From contig CAJTPU010000007.1 in assembly GCA_910578335.1 (NCBI GenBank), positions 98,837 through 162,836 of the forward strand: a stretch of DNA of 64,000 bases, given 5' to 3'. Origin of the DNA: an uncultured Lachnospiraceae bacterium. Lineage in GTDB: Bacteria; Bacillota; Clostridia; Lachnospirales; Lachnospiraceae. The position numbers and the translations under genes were made by a program. Below are positions 1 through 8,090 of the stretch, piece after piece. Under the pieces are notes generated by a model. That model did not search any database and was not told the origin of the DNA. It was given only the letters and a program-made list of their open reading frames with translations. Every line of letters begins with the position of its first letter. The first letter of the stretch is position 1.

Positions 1-1
1 C

Positions 2-1795
2 GCCCCTGCAAAGCATTTATCCGTGCTCTGCAATCAGATGGTAAATTTCCTCGGCATTATGCAGAATGAATGGGCGGGAGCGCAGGCGTTTTCCTCCTTT
101 GACACCTATCTGGCGCCATTTGTCAAGGCGGATAATTTGAGCTATGGCGAAGTAAAGAAATGTATAGAGGCGTTTATCTATGGCGTTAACACGCCGAGCC
201 GCTGGGGTACGCAGGCACCTTTCTCCAATATTACGCTGGACTGGACCGTACCGGACGATTTGGCGGAGCTTCCTGCTATCGTGGGCGGACAGGAGATGGA
301 TTTTACATACAAGGACTGCAAAAAAGAGATGGACATGGTCAACAAGGCGTTTATCGAGACCATGATTGAGGGGGATTCCAACGGACGGGGCTTCCAGTAT
401 CCCATTCCCACCTATTCCATCACAAGGGATTTTGACTGGTCCGACAATGAAAATAACAGGCTTTTATTTGAGATGACCGCAAAATACGGCACGCCGTATT
501 TCTCTAATTATATCAATTCGGACATGCAGCCCTCCGACGTGCGGAGCATGTGCTGCAGGCTGCGCCTTGATTTGCGTGAGCTTCGGAAAAAGACAGGCGG
601 TTTCTTCGGCTCGGGTGAGAGCACGGGCAGCGTCGGCGTGGTGACGATAAATATGCCGCGTATTGCGTATCTTTCCGCCAGCAAGGACGAGTTTTATGCA
701 AGGCTGAATCATATGATGGACGTGGCGGCGCGTTCCCTCAAAATTAAAAGAGGCGTTATCACGAAGCTTTTGGAGGAGGGGCTTTACCCCTATACCAAGC
801 GTTATCTGGGCAGCTTCGAGAATCATTTTTCTACCATCGGGCTTATCGGTATGAACGAGGTGGGCTTAAATGCTAACTGGCTGAGAGCCGACATGACGGA
901 CAAGAGGACGCAGGAGTTTACCAAAGAGGTATTAAACCATATGAGGGAAAGGCTCTCTGACTATCAGGAGCAGTATGGTGATTTGTACAATCTGGAGGCG
1001 ACGCCGGCAGAGAGCACCACATATCGTCTTGCCAAGCATGACAAGAAGCGCTGGCCGGCAATCAAGACGGCGGGAAATTTGGGCGACACCCCTTACTACA
1101 CCAATTCTTCCCATTTGCCGGTAGATTTTACCACGGATATTTTCGATGCGCTGGATATTCAGGACGAGCTGCAGACCTTGTATACCTCGGGAACCGTGTT
1201 CCATGCTTTCCTTGGAGAAAAGCTGCCTGACTGGAAGGCGGCTGCAAATCTGGTTAAGACCATTGCGGAAAATTATAAGCTGCCGTATTATACCCTCTCA
1301 CCGACCTATTCTATCTGCAAAGAGCATGGGTATCTGGCGGGTGAGGTAAAGAAATGCCCGCACTGCGGACAGCGCACGGAAATCTACAGCCGTATTACCG
1401 GCTACTACAGACCTGTGCAGAACTGGAACGACGGCAAACTGCAGGAATATGCCAACAGGACGGAATATGATGTTGCAAACTCCGTATTGAAGCGCCCTAT
1501 GGGTGCAGTGGTGACGCTTTCTAACTATGCCGAGGACGTGGAGGTTTCTGTCAGGACGCCGGAAAATATCAAGTATCTGTTTACAACCAAGACCTGCCCG
1601 AACTGTAAGGCGGCGAAGGAATATCTGCGAGGAGAAAGCTACGTGCTTATCGATGCGGAGGAAAATATGGAGCTGGCACAGCGCTACGGCGTGATGCAGG
1701 CGCCGACGCTGGTCGTGGTAAATGGCAGCAGCCACAAAAAGTATGTGAATGTCTCCAATATAAAGAAGTATGCGGAGAGCATGGTGACGGTCTGA
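2..1795 (+). CDS. nrdD: Anaerobic ribonucleoside-triphosphate reductase, C-terminal part (5' end outside window), with fused thioredoxin/glutaredoxin-like domain
   Basis: The frame is open to the left edge, so the N-terminal region is missing. NrdD is a cytoplasmic class III glycyl-radical enzyme that reduces ribonucleoside triphosphates to deoxyribonucleotides without oxygen. Seen here: the conserved catalytic barrel (GVNTPSRWGTQAPFSN near the start), a Zn-ribbon half-site CPHCGQ, and the radical loop RITGYYRP, whose Gly would carry the radical. After the loop come about 60 further residues and then a compact domain with LFTTKTCPNCKAAKEYL and a QAPTLVV cis-Pro-like segment, i.e. a redox-active CxxC thioredoxin/glutaredoxin fold fused to the reductase. 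An activase gene (nrdG) does not follow; a hairpin ends the gene instead. The enzyme name is certain; the function of the fused domain (an internal reductant) is inference. Confidence 0.95.
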   Translation, partial: APAKHLSVLCNQMVNFLGIMQNEWAGAQAFSSFDTYLAPFVKADNLSYGEVKKCIEAFIYGVNTPSRWGTQAPFSNITLDWTVPDDLAELPAIVGGQEMDFTYKDCKKEMDMVNKAFIETMIEGDSNGRGFQYPIPTYSITRDFDWSDNENNRLLFEMTAKYGTPYFSNYINSDMQPSDVRSMCCRLRLDLRELRKKTGGFFGSGESTGSVGVVTINMPRIAYLSASKDEFYARLNHMMDVAARSLKIKRGVITKLLEEGLYPYTKRYLGSFENHFSTIGLIGMNEVGLNANWLRADMTDKRTQEFTKEVLNHMRERLSDYQEQYGDLYNLEATPAESTTYRLAKHDKKRWPAIKTAGNLGDTPYYTNSSHLPVDFTTDIFDALDIQDELQTLYTSGTVFHAFLGEKLPDWKAAANLVKTIAENYKLPYYTLSPTYSICKEHGYLAGEVKKCPHCGQRTEIYSRITGYYRPVQNWNDGKLQEYANRTEYDVANSVLKRPMGAVVTLSNYAEDVEVSVRTPENIKYLFTTKTCPNCKAAKEYLRGESYVLIDAEENMELAQRYGVMQAPTLVVVNGSSHKKYVNVSNIKKYAESMVTV

Positions 1796-1831
1796 AAATT
1801 GGCTGTATCATAAGACAGGAAGTGTTTTCAT

Positions 1832-1867
1832 AAGGCAAAAACCGGTTGGGATATCGGTTTTTGCCTT
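1832..1867 (+). terminator. Hairpin terminator after nrdD
   Basis: A perfect 13-bp stem, AAGGCAAAAACCG (1832-1844) with CGGTTTTTGCCTT (1855-1867), and a 10-nt loop, lying 36 bases after the nrdD stop. The T-run is inside the stem rather than after it, so strength is uncertain. Confidence 0.65.
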
Positions 1868-2029
1868 ATTGTGTGAGCCGGACTCTGCCGCAAACACGAT
1901 AAGATACAGTTGGCAAAAGATAGCGGGAGTGTTACAATCATATCATTGACAGTTGCATGGCAATCAAGCTGTATGTATTGTATATGCGGCAAGGTGTCGG
2001 GAGAAGAAAGTGAGGAAGGCTGGCAGACG

Positions 2030-2521
2030 ATGCCAAAAGGGCAGATGAAAAATAAAATGCAGGAAATTCCGGTATTCCGGATTACAATAGAGAGAGAGAA
2101 GCTGGCAAAGGATAAAAAGGGTATTTGCAGAATTTTTGAATTGCTGGAAGCGCACAGGATTCCGTGCGAGTGTATTGCAATCAACATCGACTGGCTTGCC
2201 ATCATTATCAGGGAGGCTGAGTACGGAAAGCTGAGTGGATTTCTTATTTTGCTGAGGCAGGAGCTGAGCAGAGTCAATACCTTTATAGAAAAAGATATGA
2301 TGCTGCTTTGTATGGTTGGAGAGCAGATAAAAAGCCGCGACATCGGCATGATAACGAGCAGCCTGATTATGCAGGGGGTTGAGATTAAAATGCAGCGTTA
2401 CCTGCAGTGCCGCGACAGGTTTATGGTTTGTGTGGCTGCGGCTGCGGCAGTACAGGCAAAACAGATTGTTGCAGAGATTATGGACGGCAGGACGGAAAAA
2501 AGCGGCGGACTGTTGCAATAA
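2030..2521 (+). CDS. ACT-domain protein resembling the regulatory half of aspartokinase
   Basis: 163 residues from ATG 2030, which has a GAGGAAGG ribosome site upstream; ATG 2045 is a possible alternative. The frame is open further upstream but that part looks non-coding. The sequence reads as two tandem ACT modules: FRITIEREKLAKDKKGICRI...IAINIDWLAIIIRE, then DMMLLCMVGEQIKSRDIGMITSSLIMQGVEIKM. The second has the spacing of the aspartokinase C-terminal ACT domain (VVG..M....G....L...GI.I.M). No amino-acid kinase domain is present. ACT domains usually bind amino acids, so a free-standing sensor or partner subunit is plausible, but no ligand can be named. It lies between nrdD and an acyltransferase with no clear functional link. 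Confidence 0.6.
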   Translation: MPKGQMKNKMQEIPVFRITIEREKLAKDKKGICRIFELLEAHRIPCECIAINIDWLAIIIREAEYGKLSGFLILLRQELSRVNTFIEKDMMLLCMVGEQIKSRDIGMITSSLIMQGVEIKMQRYLQCRDRFMVCVAAAAAVQAKQIVAEIMDGRTEKSGGLLQ

Positions 2522-2563
2522 TTGCCTGTGGGCAGCAGGCAGGGGAAAACGGAGGAAGTGATT

Positions 2564-3628
2564 TTGCAGAAAAAACGGATTGCATATCTTGATTTGGTTC
2601 GCATTATGGCGGGTATTTTGGTGGTTATGGTGCATATTTCGGCACAGCAGATTGAAAGCCTGAAGGTGGAGAGCGCAGCCTTTGCAATTACCAACGCCTT
2701 CAACTGCCTTGCCTTTTCGGGGGTGGCGCTTTTTGTTATGATAAGCGGCGCGCTTGCCCTTCGCCCGGAGCGGGAAATGGATTTAAAAGCGCTGCTTTTA
2801 CGCAGGACACTGCATTTTTTTGTCCTGTATTATATCTGGAAGGCTTTCTATCAGGTGGTTGACATGCTGGAAAAAGGAGAAAGCTTTACGCTTGCCGCCA
2901 TTAAGAATGATGTGATTCTGGCGCTGGTTCAGAAGAGGGGCTATTACCATCTCTGGTTTCTGCCCATGATTGCCATACTCTATATGGCGGTGCCTCTTGT
3001 AAAGAAGGGGTTTGCAGAAAAAAAGCTGTGCCGGTATTTTCTGATTGTGTTCTTTGTGACCGCGCTTTTTGTGCCGACGCTGCTACACTATGAATTCAAG
3101 TTTAAATATCTGCTGGTGGATTTTTTTACATCCAACGATTTTTATCTGTTCGGCGGATATTTGGGATATTTTGTGCTGGGACATTATTTGCATAGCTGGC
3201 GTGAGGAGATAACGGTAAAAAAGCGTGTGCTGCTCTATGCGGCGGGCGCGCTCTGCTTTCTTCTGGCATGTATTCTGGGTACTCTTGACTCGCGTGCAGC
3301 CGGCGCATTTTCCGGTCATATGAACACACCCTTTGCCGCGACTACCTTTTTTACTGCCGCAGCCCTTTTTGTGGCGGGGCAGTCTGCTGACAGGAAAATA
3401 GCTTCCTCGGCAAAGGCAGGCAAGGTATTTGCTTTTCTGGCGGGTACCGTGTTTGGCGTTTATCTTCTGCATCCGCTGGCGATTTTAGTCTGGGAGCGCA
3501 TCGGTTTAAGGACGTCCCTGTGTACGCCGCTTCTCTCCATTCCGCTTCTGACAACTTGTACGGCGGTGCTGTCGGGGCTGGCTGCGGCGCTTTTACTCAA
3601 AATACCGGTTTTAAGAAAGCTTATATAA
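2564..3628 (+). CDS. Acyltransferase-3 family integral membrane protein
   Basis: 354 residues. The best start is TTG 2564, 8 nt after GGAGG (2551-2555); GTG 2558 and an upstream TTG are weaker. The protein begins MQKKRIAYLDLVRIMAGILVVMVHIS, with the family's Arg (R13) and catalytic-type His (H24), and then shows about ten hydrophobic segments, as in acyltransferase-3 proteins (O-acetylation of cell-surface polysaccharide, or related transfers) in the cytoplasmic membrane. WFLPMIAILYMAVPLVKK and YLLHPLAIL are typical family segments. The acceptor is unknown. It is followed by a strong terminator and faces a convergent DUF4956 gene. Confidence 0.85.
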   Translation: MQKKRIAYLDLVRIMAGILVVMVHISAQQIESLKVESAAFAITNAFNCLAFSGVALFVMISGALALRPEREMDLKALLLRRTLHFFVLYYIWKAFYQVVDMLEKGESFTLAAIKNDVILALVQKRGYYHLWFLPMIAILYMAVPLVKKGFAEKKLCRYFLIVFFVTALFVPTLLHYEFKFKYLLVDFFTSNDFYLFGGYLGYFVLGHYLHSWREEITVKKRVLLYAAGALCFLLACILGTLDSRAAGAFSGHMNTPFAATTFFTAAALFVAGQSADRKIASSAKAGKVFAFLAGTVFGVYLLHPLAILVWERIGLRTSLCTPLLSIPLLTTCTAVLSGLAAALLLKIPVLRKLI

Positions 3629-3643
3629 GACATACAGGAATCC

Positions 3644-3672
3644 GGCTGCTGCGCTTCGCGGCGGCCTTTTTT
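3644..3672 (+). terminator. Rho-independent terminator of the acyltransferase gene
   Basis: A 9-bp stem GGCTGCTGC (3644-3652) / GCGGCGGCC (3658-3666), with two G-U wobbles in RNA, a GCTTC loop and six T residues immediately after. It lies just before the end of the convergent gene. Confidence 0.75.
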
Positions 3673-3682
3673 GCTGTCAAAG

Positions 3683-4357
3683 TCACAGACCGCCCCGAAT
3701 GGCGGGAAGATAGCGGAGCGAAACCGGAAGGGCATGGTTAAGTCCGCGGATTTCATCAAGAAAAGCCTTGACAGGTTCTTTTTCTTTTAGGTACACAAGG
3801 TACTGCAGCTCACAGGAAGCATCTGCGCCGTCTATTTCCACTTTGATAAGACGGAAGGATTTGGTATATCTGGAAAAGATACTGTTAAAAAGAGTCTCAT
3901 ACGCCGTATCTGCGGGCACAAAAACCGTAAGCAGCCTTGCGCTTTCCTTTTTGCCGTAAAAGGGAAGCGTCTGTACAAGGAGAATGGCGGCGCCTATAGC
4001 GATAAGCAGCAGTCCGGCGACGCCGATGCAGCCTAAGCCGGTGGCAAGCCCGACGGACATGGCAAGGAAAAGACTGGTGATTTCTCTGGAATTTCCCTCC
4101 GCAGAGCGGAACCGAATCAGGCTGAAGGCGCCCAGCACCGCAACACCCGTCCCCAGATTGCCGTTCACCAGCATAATGACCGCCTGCACAATGGCGGGAA
4201 GAATAATCAACGTCAGAATAAAGTTCTTGCTATAGCTGTTTTTGTACATGTGCAGCAGCGCAACCAGCCCGCCAAAGACCAGAGAGGCAGCGGTACACAG
4301 CATAAAGTCGGGCAGCCCGATATCGAGAATAGACAGAGTTAAAAAATAATTCGTCAT
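3683..4357 (-). CDS. DUF4956 family membrane protein
   Basis: 224 residues from ATG at 4357, preceded by GAAAGGAAG on the minus strand. The N-terminal two thirds contains four or five hydrophobic segments, including VLGAFSLIRFRSAEGNSREI, the hallmark of DUF4956. The C-terminal third is soluble and ferredoxin-like in pattern. Function is unknown; relatives often sit beside polyphosphate-polymerase (VTC-like) or CotH genes, but neither is present here. It has its own promoter (4422-4450, minus) and a hairpin in the leader. Confidence 0.8.
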   Translation of the reverse strand: MTNYFLTLSILDIGLPDFMLCTAASLVFGGLVALLHMYKNSYSKNFILTLIILPAIVQAVIMLVNGNLGTGVAVLGAFSLIRFRSAEGNSREITSLFLAMSVGLATGLGCIGVAGLLLIAIGAAILLVQTLPFYGKKESARLLTVFVPADTAYETLFNSIFSRYTKSFRLIKVEIDGADASCELQYLVYLKEKEPVKAFLDEIRGLNHALPVSLRYLPAIRGGL

Positions 4358-4386
4358 GAGTGCGGCTTCCTTTCTTGCAAACATAG

Positions 4387-4411
4387 AATCAGGAGGCGAA
4401 ACGTCCTGATT
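4387..4411 (-). other. Leader hairpin of the DUF4956 gene
   Basis: AATCAGGA (4387-4394) pairs with TCCTGATT (4404-4411). It lies between the predicted promoter and the ribosome site of the minus-strand gene, so it would be in the 5' untranslated RNA. No T-run supports termination; its role is unknown. Confidence 0.4.
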
Positions 4412-4421
4412 TCATAACAAT

Positions 4422-4450
4422 AGTATAAAATAAAAAGGAGATGTGCGCAA
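4422..4450 (-). promoter_or_regulatory. Sigma-A type promoter for the DUF4956 gene
   Basis: On the minus strand TTGCGC (4445-4450) and TATACT (4422-4427) are separated by exactly 17 nt, about 65 nt upstream of the start codon. Confidence 0.6.
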
Positions 4451-4730
4451 CCTTTTTGCCTGCCCGGGGGTATTATGTATAGACGTACGATTTAGAACCG
4501 GCAGGCGGAGTGCAGCCGTTTCCCATAGGGAGTAAGAGAATATGGTGTCGGAAAACCAAGAACGGTGTGAAGCGCTGTATGGAGGACGAGGTTGAAAGGG
4601 GTATCAAAATGGAAAAGAGAAAAAGAAATTTGCAGTAAAAGAAAGCGGTTTTGAACGGCAAGACCGTGATGACGAAGGACATATGTATTTTTACATATGG
4701 GGATAGTCTTGAAGGAAAACATGCGCAGAA
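4451..4730. other. Intergenic stretch with no recognised gene
   Basis: Between the DUF4956 promoter and the next plus-strand gene I see no convincing coding region. There is a 7-bp inverted repeat GCCTGCC (4458-4464) / GGCAGGC (4500-4506), a very short ribosome-site-plus-ORF remnant (about ten codons from 4610) and a small ACATATG-type palindrome near 4680-4699. It may be decayed sequence. Confidence 0.35.
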
Positions 4731-4742
4731 ATGGAGACTATG

Positions 4743-5444
4743 ATGAGTATCGAAATATATGCATCTATGATGATGAAGCTTTTTGCAGGATTATTTCTGC
4801 TTTCCGTGCTGGCAGGGGTGACGGCGGTTGTAAGCAGAATACGAAAGAGAACGGTAAAATACTGGTGGCTGATACCTTGCGTCATGGTGTATTCCGTTGT
4901 GGCAGTATTCAATACCTTTATTGCCAGCATTGCCTATGACGACCCTGCCGACCCCAATTACAGTATATATAAAGGCTGGGAGCTGCGGGATTTCATTTTA
5001 AACGATTTGAAGGTGTTTGCAATAGGGCTGTTTCTTGTGGCATTGCTTTATCTGATTTTGAGAAGAAAGAATAAGCTGCAGGAAAAAACGGGCAGGAGGG
5101 CAGCCTTGATTGTCTTGGCGGTTTTGCTTGCCGTAGCAGTGGTTTCGGTTTTGTTTTCGCCCAAAGAGGAACAGAAGGACGCAGTGATTGAGGTGGAGGG
5201 CTTTGCGCTTACTTTTCCTGCAGAGGGCGGCAAAATTACCGTGGAGGAGCTGGAGGCGATTGCGCCGGGCAGCTCTGGCGTGGAAATTCGTGATAAGCTG
5301 GGAGAGCCGGATGCATGGATTGGGAGCGGTATGTTGAGAATGGTTTATTTTGTGGAAGGCAATCGTGCCGCTGTATTCCATTTTACATATCCGGCGTGCT
5401 ATGAGGATTTGAAGGAGATTGTACTGTATGGAGGAAAGGAGTAA
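4743..5444 (+). CDS. Hypothetical membrane protein with small extracytoplasmic domain
   Basis: 233 residues from ATG 4743, 5 nt after a GGAGA; in-frame ATGs at 4731 and 4740 are alternatives. Three or four membrane segments fill residues 8-140 (e.g. LFLVALLYLILRR and RRAALIVLAVLLAVAVVSVLF). A soluble tail of about 85 residues follows. The tail ends in SSGVEIRDKLGEPDAWIGSG and MVYFVEG, which has the look of a small SmpA/BLIP-like fold, but I cannot assign it to a family. It is the first gene of a tightly spaced run; the next start is 3 nt after its stop. Confidence 0.65.
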   Translation: MSIEIYASMMMKLFAGLFLLSVLAGVTAVVSRIRKRTVKYWWLIPCVMVYSVVAVFNTFIASIAYDDPADPNYSIYKGWELRDFILNDLKVFAIGLFLVALLYLILRRKNKLQEKTGRRAALIVLAVLLAVAVVSVLFSPKEEQKDAVIEVEGFALTFPAEGGKITVEELEAIAPGSSGVEIRDKLGEPDAWIGSGMLRMVYFVEGNRAAVFHFTYPACYEDLKEIVLYGGKE

Positions 5445-5447
5445 GAA

Positions 5448-6302
5448 ATGACAAAAGAGGAGAGAGTGATACGTTATTTTGAACTGGCTTCCACACCGGA
5501 ATGGCTGCCTTATGATACAAGTGATTTGCGGGAGGAATTGGGGATAACCGAGGAGGATACTTGGGAATACAGGCAGAAGCTGGAAAGTGCGTTAAGCCTA
5601 AAACCTGCGGAAAAACGGGATATAGTGGTAAAGCGGGTAATAAAGCCTGCGCTTAAAAAATGCGGCTTCTCCACATCGGGTTCGGACTGGAGGCGGGAGA
5701 CAGAGGAGGCATACATTATTATCCACATGCAGAATTTTCGGTTTAACGGTATTGTAAACGGGGCGTGCTTCCGTTTTCATATCAGCGCTTCCCCAAAGGG
5801 GGAAATCAGGGAGAAGCTTTCGAACCAGTGGATGTACAATCAGGAGCATGAGTTGAAGCAGTTTGCCTTTCTCCCGTATTGCGGTATGCTTTCCCCCTAT
5901 TATGCCGGCGATATGTATCAAATAGACGGTTATAAAAATTATCTTCCCACGGATGTGCCTGTGGAGGATATCTGCAGGCAGATAGGGGAAGATTTTGAAA
6001 CGTATATATTGCCTCCGCTGTGTGAGGCTGCCACCTATGAGGATTTTGAAAAGCTGCGTGCCGAAAAATTGGAGCGCTATCAGGAGAAGGAAATAAGGCT
6101 GTTACGGTATTATTATGCGGCACAGGCGGCGGCAGCGGAGACGACGGGCTTGGGTTACGCCTCTCTTGTGCGGCTTGGAAAAGAGCTGGAGCTGAGTGCG
6201 GGAGATATTAAGTCCCATTTGGAGTGGCTTGCGGTGTGCAGAAAAAATTCCCGTTTTACGAAGATTGATGCAGCGGAGATTGCCATAAGGGCTTTAAAAT
6301 AG
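5448..6302 (+). CDS. DUF4304-like protein of unknown function
   Basis: 284 residues, starting 3 nt after the upstream stop and therefore co-transcribed. An N-terminal stretch of about 55 residues is rich in charged helices. The segment VVKRVIKPALKKCGFSTSGSDWRRET followed by IIIHMQNFRFNGIVNGACFRFHISAS has the layout of DUF4304 (IKP..K..GF....F.R......I..QN......F..N). The C-terminal 70 residues look helical, possibly with a winged-helix character (TTGLGYASLVRLGKELELSAGDIKSHLEWL). Cytoplasmic, no catalytic motif seen. DUF4304 members are often found near toxin-immunity loci; whether that holds here is inference. Confidence 0.55.
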   Translation: MTKEERVIRYFELASTPEWLPYDTSDLREELGITEEDTWEYRQKLESALSLKPAEKRDIVVKRVIKPALKKCGFSTSGSDWRRETEEAYIIIHMQNFRFNGIVNGACFRFHISASPKGEIREKLSNQWMYNQEHELKQFAFLPYCGMLSPYYAGDMYQIDGYKNYLPTDVPVEDICRQIGEDFETYILPPLCEAATYEDFEKLRAEKLERYQEKEIRLLRYYYAAQAAAAETTGLGYASLVRLGKELELSAGDIKSHLEWLAVCRKNSRFTKIDAAEIAIRALK

Positions 6303-6361
6303 GAGCTTTGCACTGCTATGCTGATTGCTTATTTTGACTGTAAGAAAGTGGGGACGTATGC

Positions 6362-7060
6362 ATGGGAAGGAAAAAAAGAGGAATTGTTTTGCTTTGTATT
6401 TTACTTAGTCTGTCGGGCTGCGGCACAGGGCATGGAGCCGATGGAAAAGAGACGGAACCGGGGGCGCCGGAGGTTTCTTCTGCAATGCCGGCGCAGGATG
6501 TGAAACTGGAGGTTCTGGCACCGGAGACGGAGTTTACAGTCGCTTCTTCTAAAACAGGAGTTCCTGCATTTTTGAAATGTACGGGCTATGAAGGGGATTG
6601 GTATAACATAACGCCCGCCTTTGTTGCGGACAATTCTGATTTTATGGTTTTTAAAAATCTTACAGAGACAGATACTTATATTGTATATGACGGTGCGGCT
6701 TACGACATTGGGGAGTGTTTCGGCGGATACGGCTTGACGAGTATGGCGCTGGCGGATTTGAACAGGGATGGGGCGTATGAACTCTATTATACGTTTTCCT
6801 TTGGCTCCGGTCTCCATCTTTCAAGCATAGGATATTTTGACCCTGTAAGCAAAGAAGCGGTCCTGTTAGAGTATTCGCTGAATTCTCATCAAAACGAGCT
6901 GATGCTTACGGTAAATGAAGCCGGAGATTTATGCGTAAATCTTGCGCAGATAGATTCTTTCCAGTCCTTTGTTGATTTTTCAATAAAAGCGGATGCGCTT
7001 GCCGGTACGATGGTTTTTGAGGAAAATACAGTCAAGCTGGATGAAACGGGCGCCCGGTAA
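6362..7060 (+). CDS. Lipoprotein of unknown function
   Basis: 232 residues. N-terminus MGRKKRGIVLLCILLSLSGCG is a lipoprotein signal with lipobox LSGC, so the mature protein should be anchored by Cys19 on the outer face of the membrane. The rest is hydrophilic, with an acidic calcium-loop-like motif DLNRDGAYELYY, reminiscent of VCBS/FG-GAP-type repeats but only once. A weak GGGGA ribosome site lies 7-11 nt upstream of ATG 6362. It belongs to the same-strand group 4743-7973. No function assigned. Confidence 0.7.
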   Translation: MGRKKRGIVLLCILLSLSGCGTGHGADGKETEPGAPEVSSAMPAQDVKLEVLAPETEFTVASSKTGVPAFLKCTGYEGDWYNITPAFVADNSDFMVFKNLTETDTYIVYDGAAYDIGECFGGYGLTSMALADLNRDGAYELYYTFSFGSGLHLSSIGYFDPVSKEAVLLEYSLNSHQNELMLTVNEAGDLCVNLAQIDSFQSFVDFSIKADALAGTMVFEENTVKLDETGAR

Positions 7061-7112
7061 AAAAGACTTTGTCCGGAATATTTTTGCCGGTTAGAGCAGA
7101 GGGAGGATTTGC

Positions 7113-7973
7113 ATGTTAAAGCATGGGAAAGTAAAATGGTTTGTAAAGGGAATTTTGTTGTTTTTTGTGATTGTATTTGCCGGCTATCACCTGTATTGTC
7201 ATTACATGGTAAAGAAGTTTATGCGCTGCATGGAGGCGGGGGATTGGGAGGCGGCTCTTGTGCAGGTGGAAAAAATGCCAAATGTGAATATGCTGGATAT
7301 GTGCGCGCCTTTGTACTGCCTGCAGGATATACTTTTGCAGGGTTCCGTGAGCGAGGGATATCCGTTACATTATGCGGTCTATAAACATGCGCCGGCATGT
7401 GTTTTTGAAGCCCTTCTGGAAAAGGGAGCCGACCCTGACAGAAAGGCGCCGCGCGGCTTGACGACACCGTTTCAGTATTTGTGCAACCACTATGCAACAG
7501 GTGAAAAGGCTGTAAAAATAGAGTTGATGGTACAGTATGGCGCTGATATCAATTCCGTTACGCTTCCCATCCCCGGAGGGTTTCGAAGGGTATCGGAGCA
7601 GAATAAGGAAAGCGCTTTCCGTTATGTTTCCTTTCTCTGGGAAAACGGCGTCAGCGACAGGATGCACGTAGGTACGCAGTGGGAGAGGACTGTACTGCAC
7701 AGTGCCGCGGAATGTCTGGATGCGGTGTATTTAAGCAGGTTATATCACAACGAAAAAAGAGAAATGGCATATCTGCTAAATGAAAAAGACAGCATTGGGG
7801 AGTCCCCCCTCTTTTATGCGGTACGCGGAAATGCACCGGAAAACTGTGCGTTTCTTATAAAGGAGGGCGCCGACGTTAATATCAAAAATAATGAGGGAAA
7901 AACGGCTTATGATATCGCCGTGGAATTGGGCTATGAAGCGTGCGCGGCGGTTCTTGGGCAGGGCGTGCAGTAA
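7113..7973 (+). CDS. Membrane-anchored ankyrin-repeat protein
   Basis: 286 residues from ATG 7113, with GGGAGG 9 nt upstream. One N-terminal membrane segment (VKGILLFFVIVFAGYHLYCHY, residues 11-31) precedes ankyrin-type helices: YPLHYAVYKHAPACVFEALLEKGADPD, then IELMVQYGADIN, TVLHSAAE, and SPLFYAVRGNAPENCAFLIKEGADVNIKNNEGKTAYDIA. Ankyrin repeats bind other proteins; partners cannot be predicted. No signal cleavage site is evident, and the topology (repeats inside or outside) is uncertain. It ends the accessory group, just upstream of the pyrF promoter. Confidence 0.75.
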   Translation: MLKHGKVKWFVKGILLFFVIVFAGYHLYCHYMVKKFMRCMEAGDWEAALVQVEKMPNVNMLDMCAPLYCLQDILLQGSVSEGYPLHYAVYKHAPACVFEALLEKGADPDRKAPRGLTTPFQYLCNHYATGEKAVKIELMVQYGADINSVTLPIPGGFRRVSEQNKESAFRYVSFLWENGVSDRMHVGTQWERTVLHSAAECLDAVYLSRLYHNEKREMAYLLNEKDSIGESPLFYAVRGNAPENCAFLIKEGADVNIKNNEGKTAYDIAVELGYEACAAVLGQGVQ

Positions 7974-8012
7974 GTATTTGGGATTGCTGCATGAAGGATG
8001 GAATAGAAAACA

Positions 8013-8041
8013 TTGCACCCACCTTTGTTCTATGGTACAAT
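8013..8041 (+). promoter_or_regulatory. Promoter of pyrFE
   Basis: TTGCAC (8013-8018), 17 nt, TACAAT (8036-8041), ending 49 nt before the pyrF start. No PyrR-type leader hairpin or attenuator is evident in the short leader. Confidence 0.6.
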
Positions 8042-8090
8042 TTCGAAAAGAAACCGGTAGTACATAAAAAGAGAAAGGTGCGGCTGCAAT

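Noticed and set aside
4451..4730. A group II intron or insertion-sequence remnant
   Set aside because: A few bases around 4560-4600 resemble intron-end motifs, but no intron-encoded protein, domain V fold or terminal repeats can be drawn.
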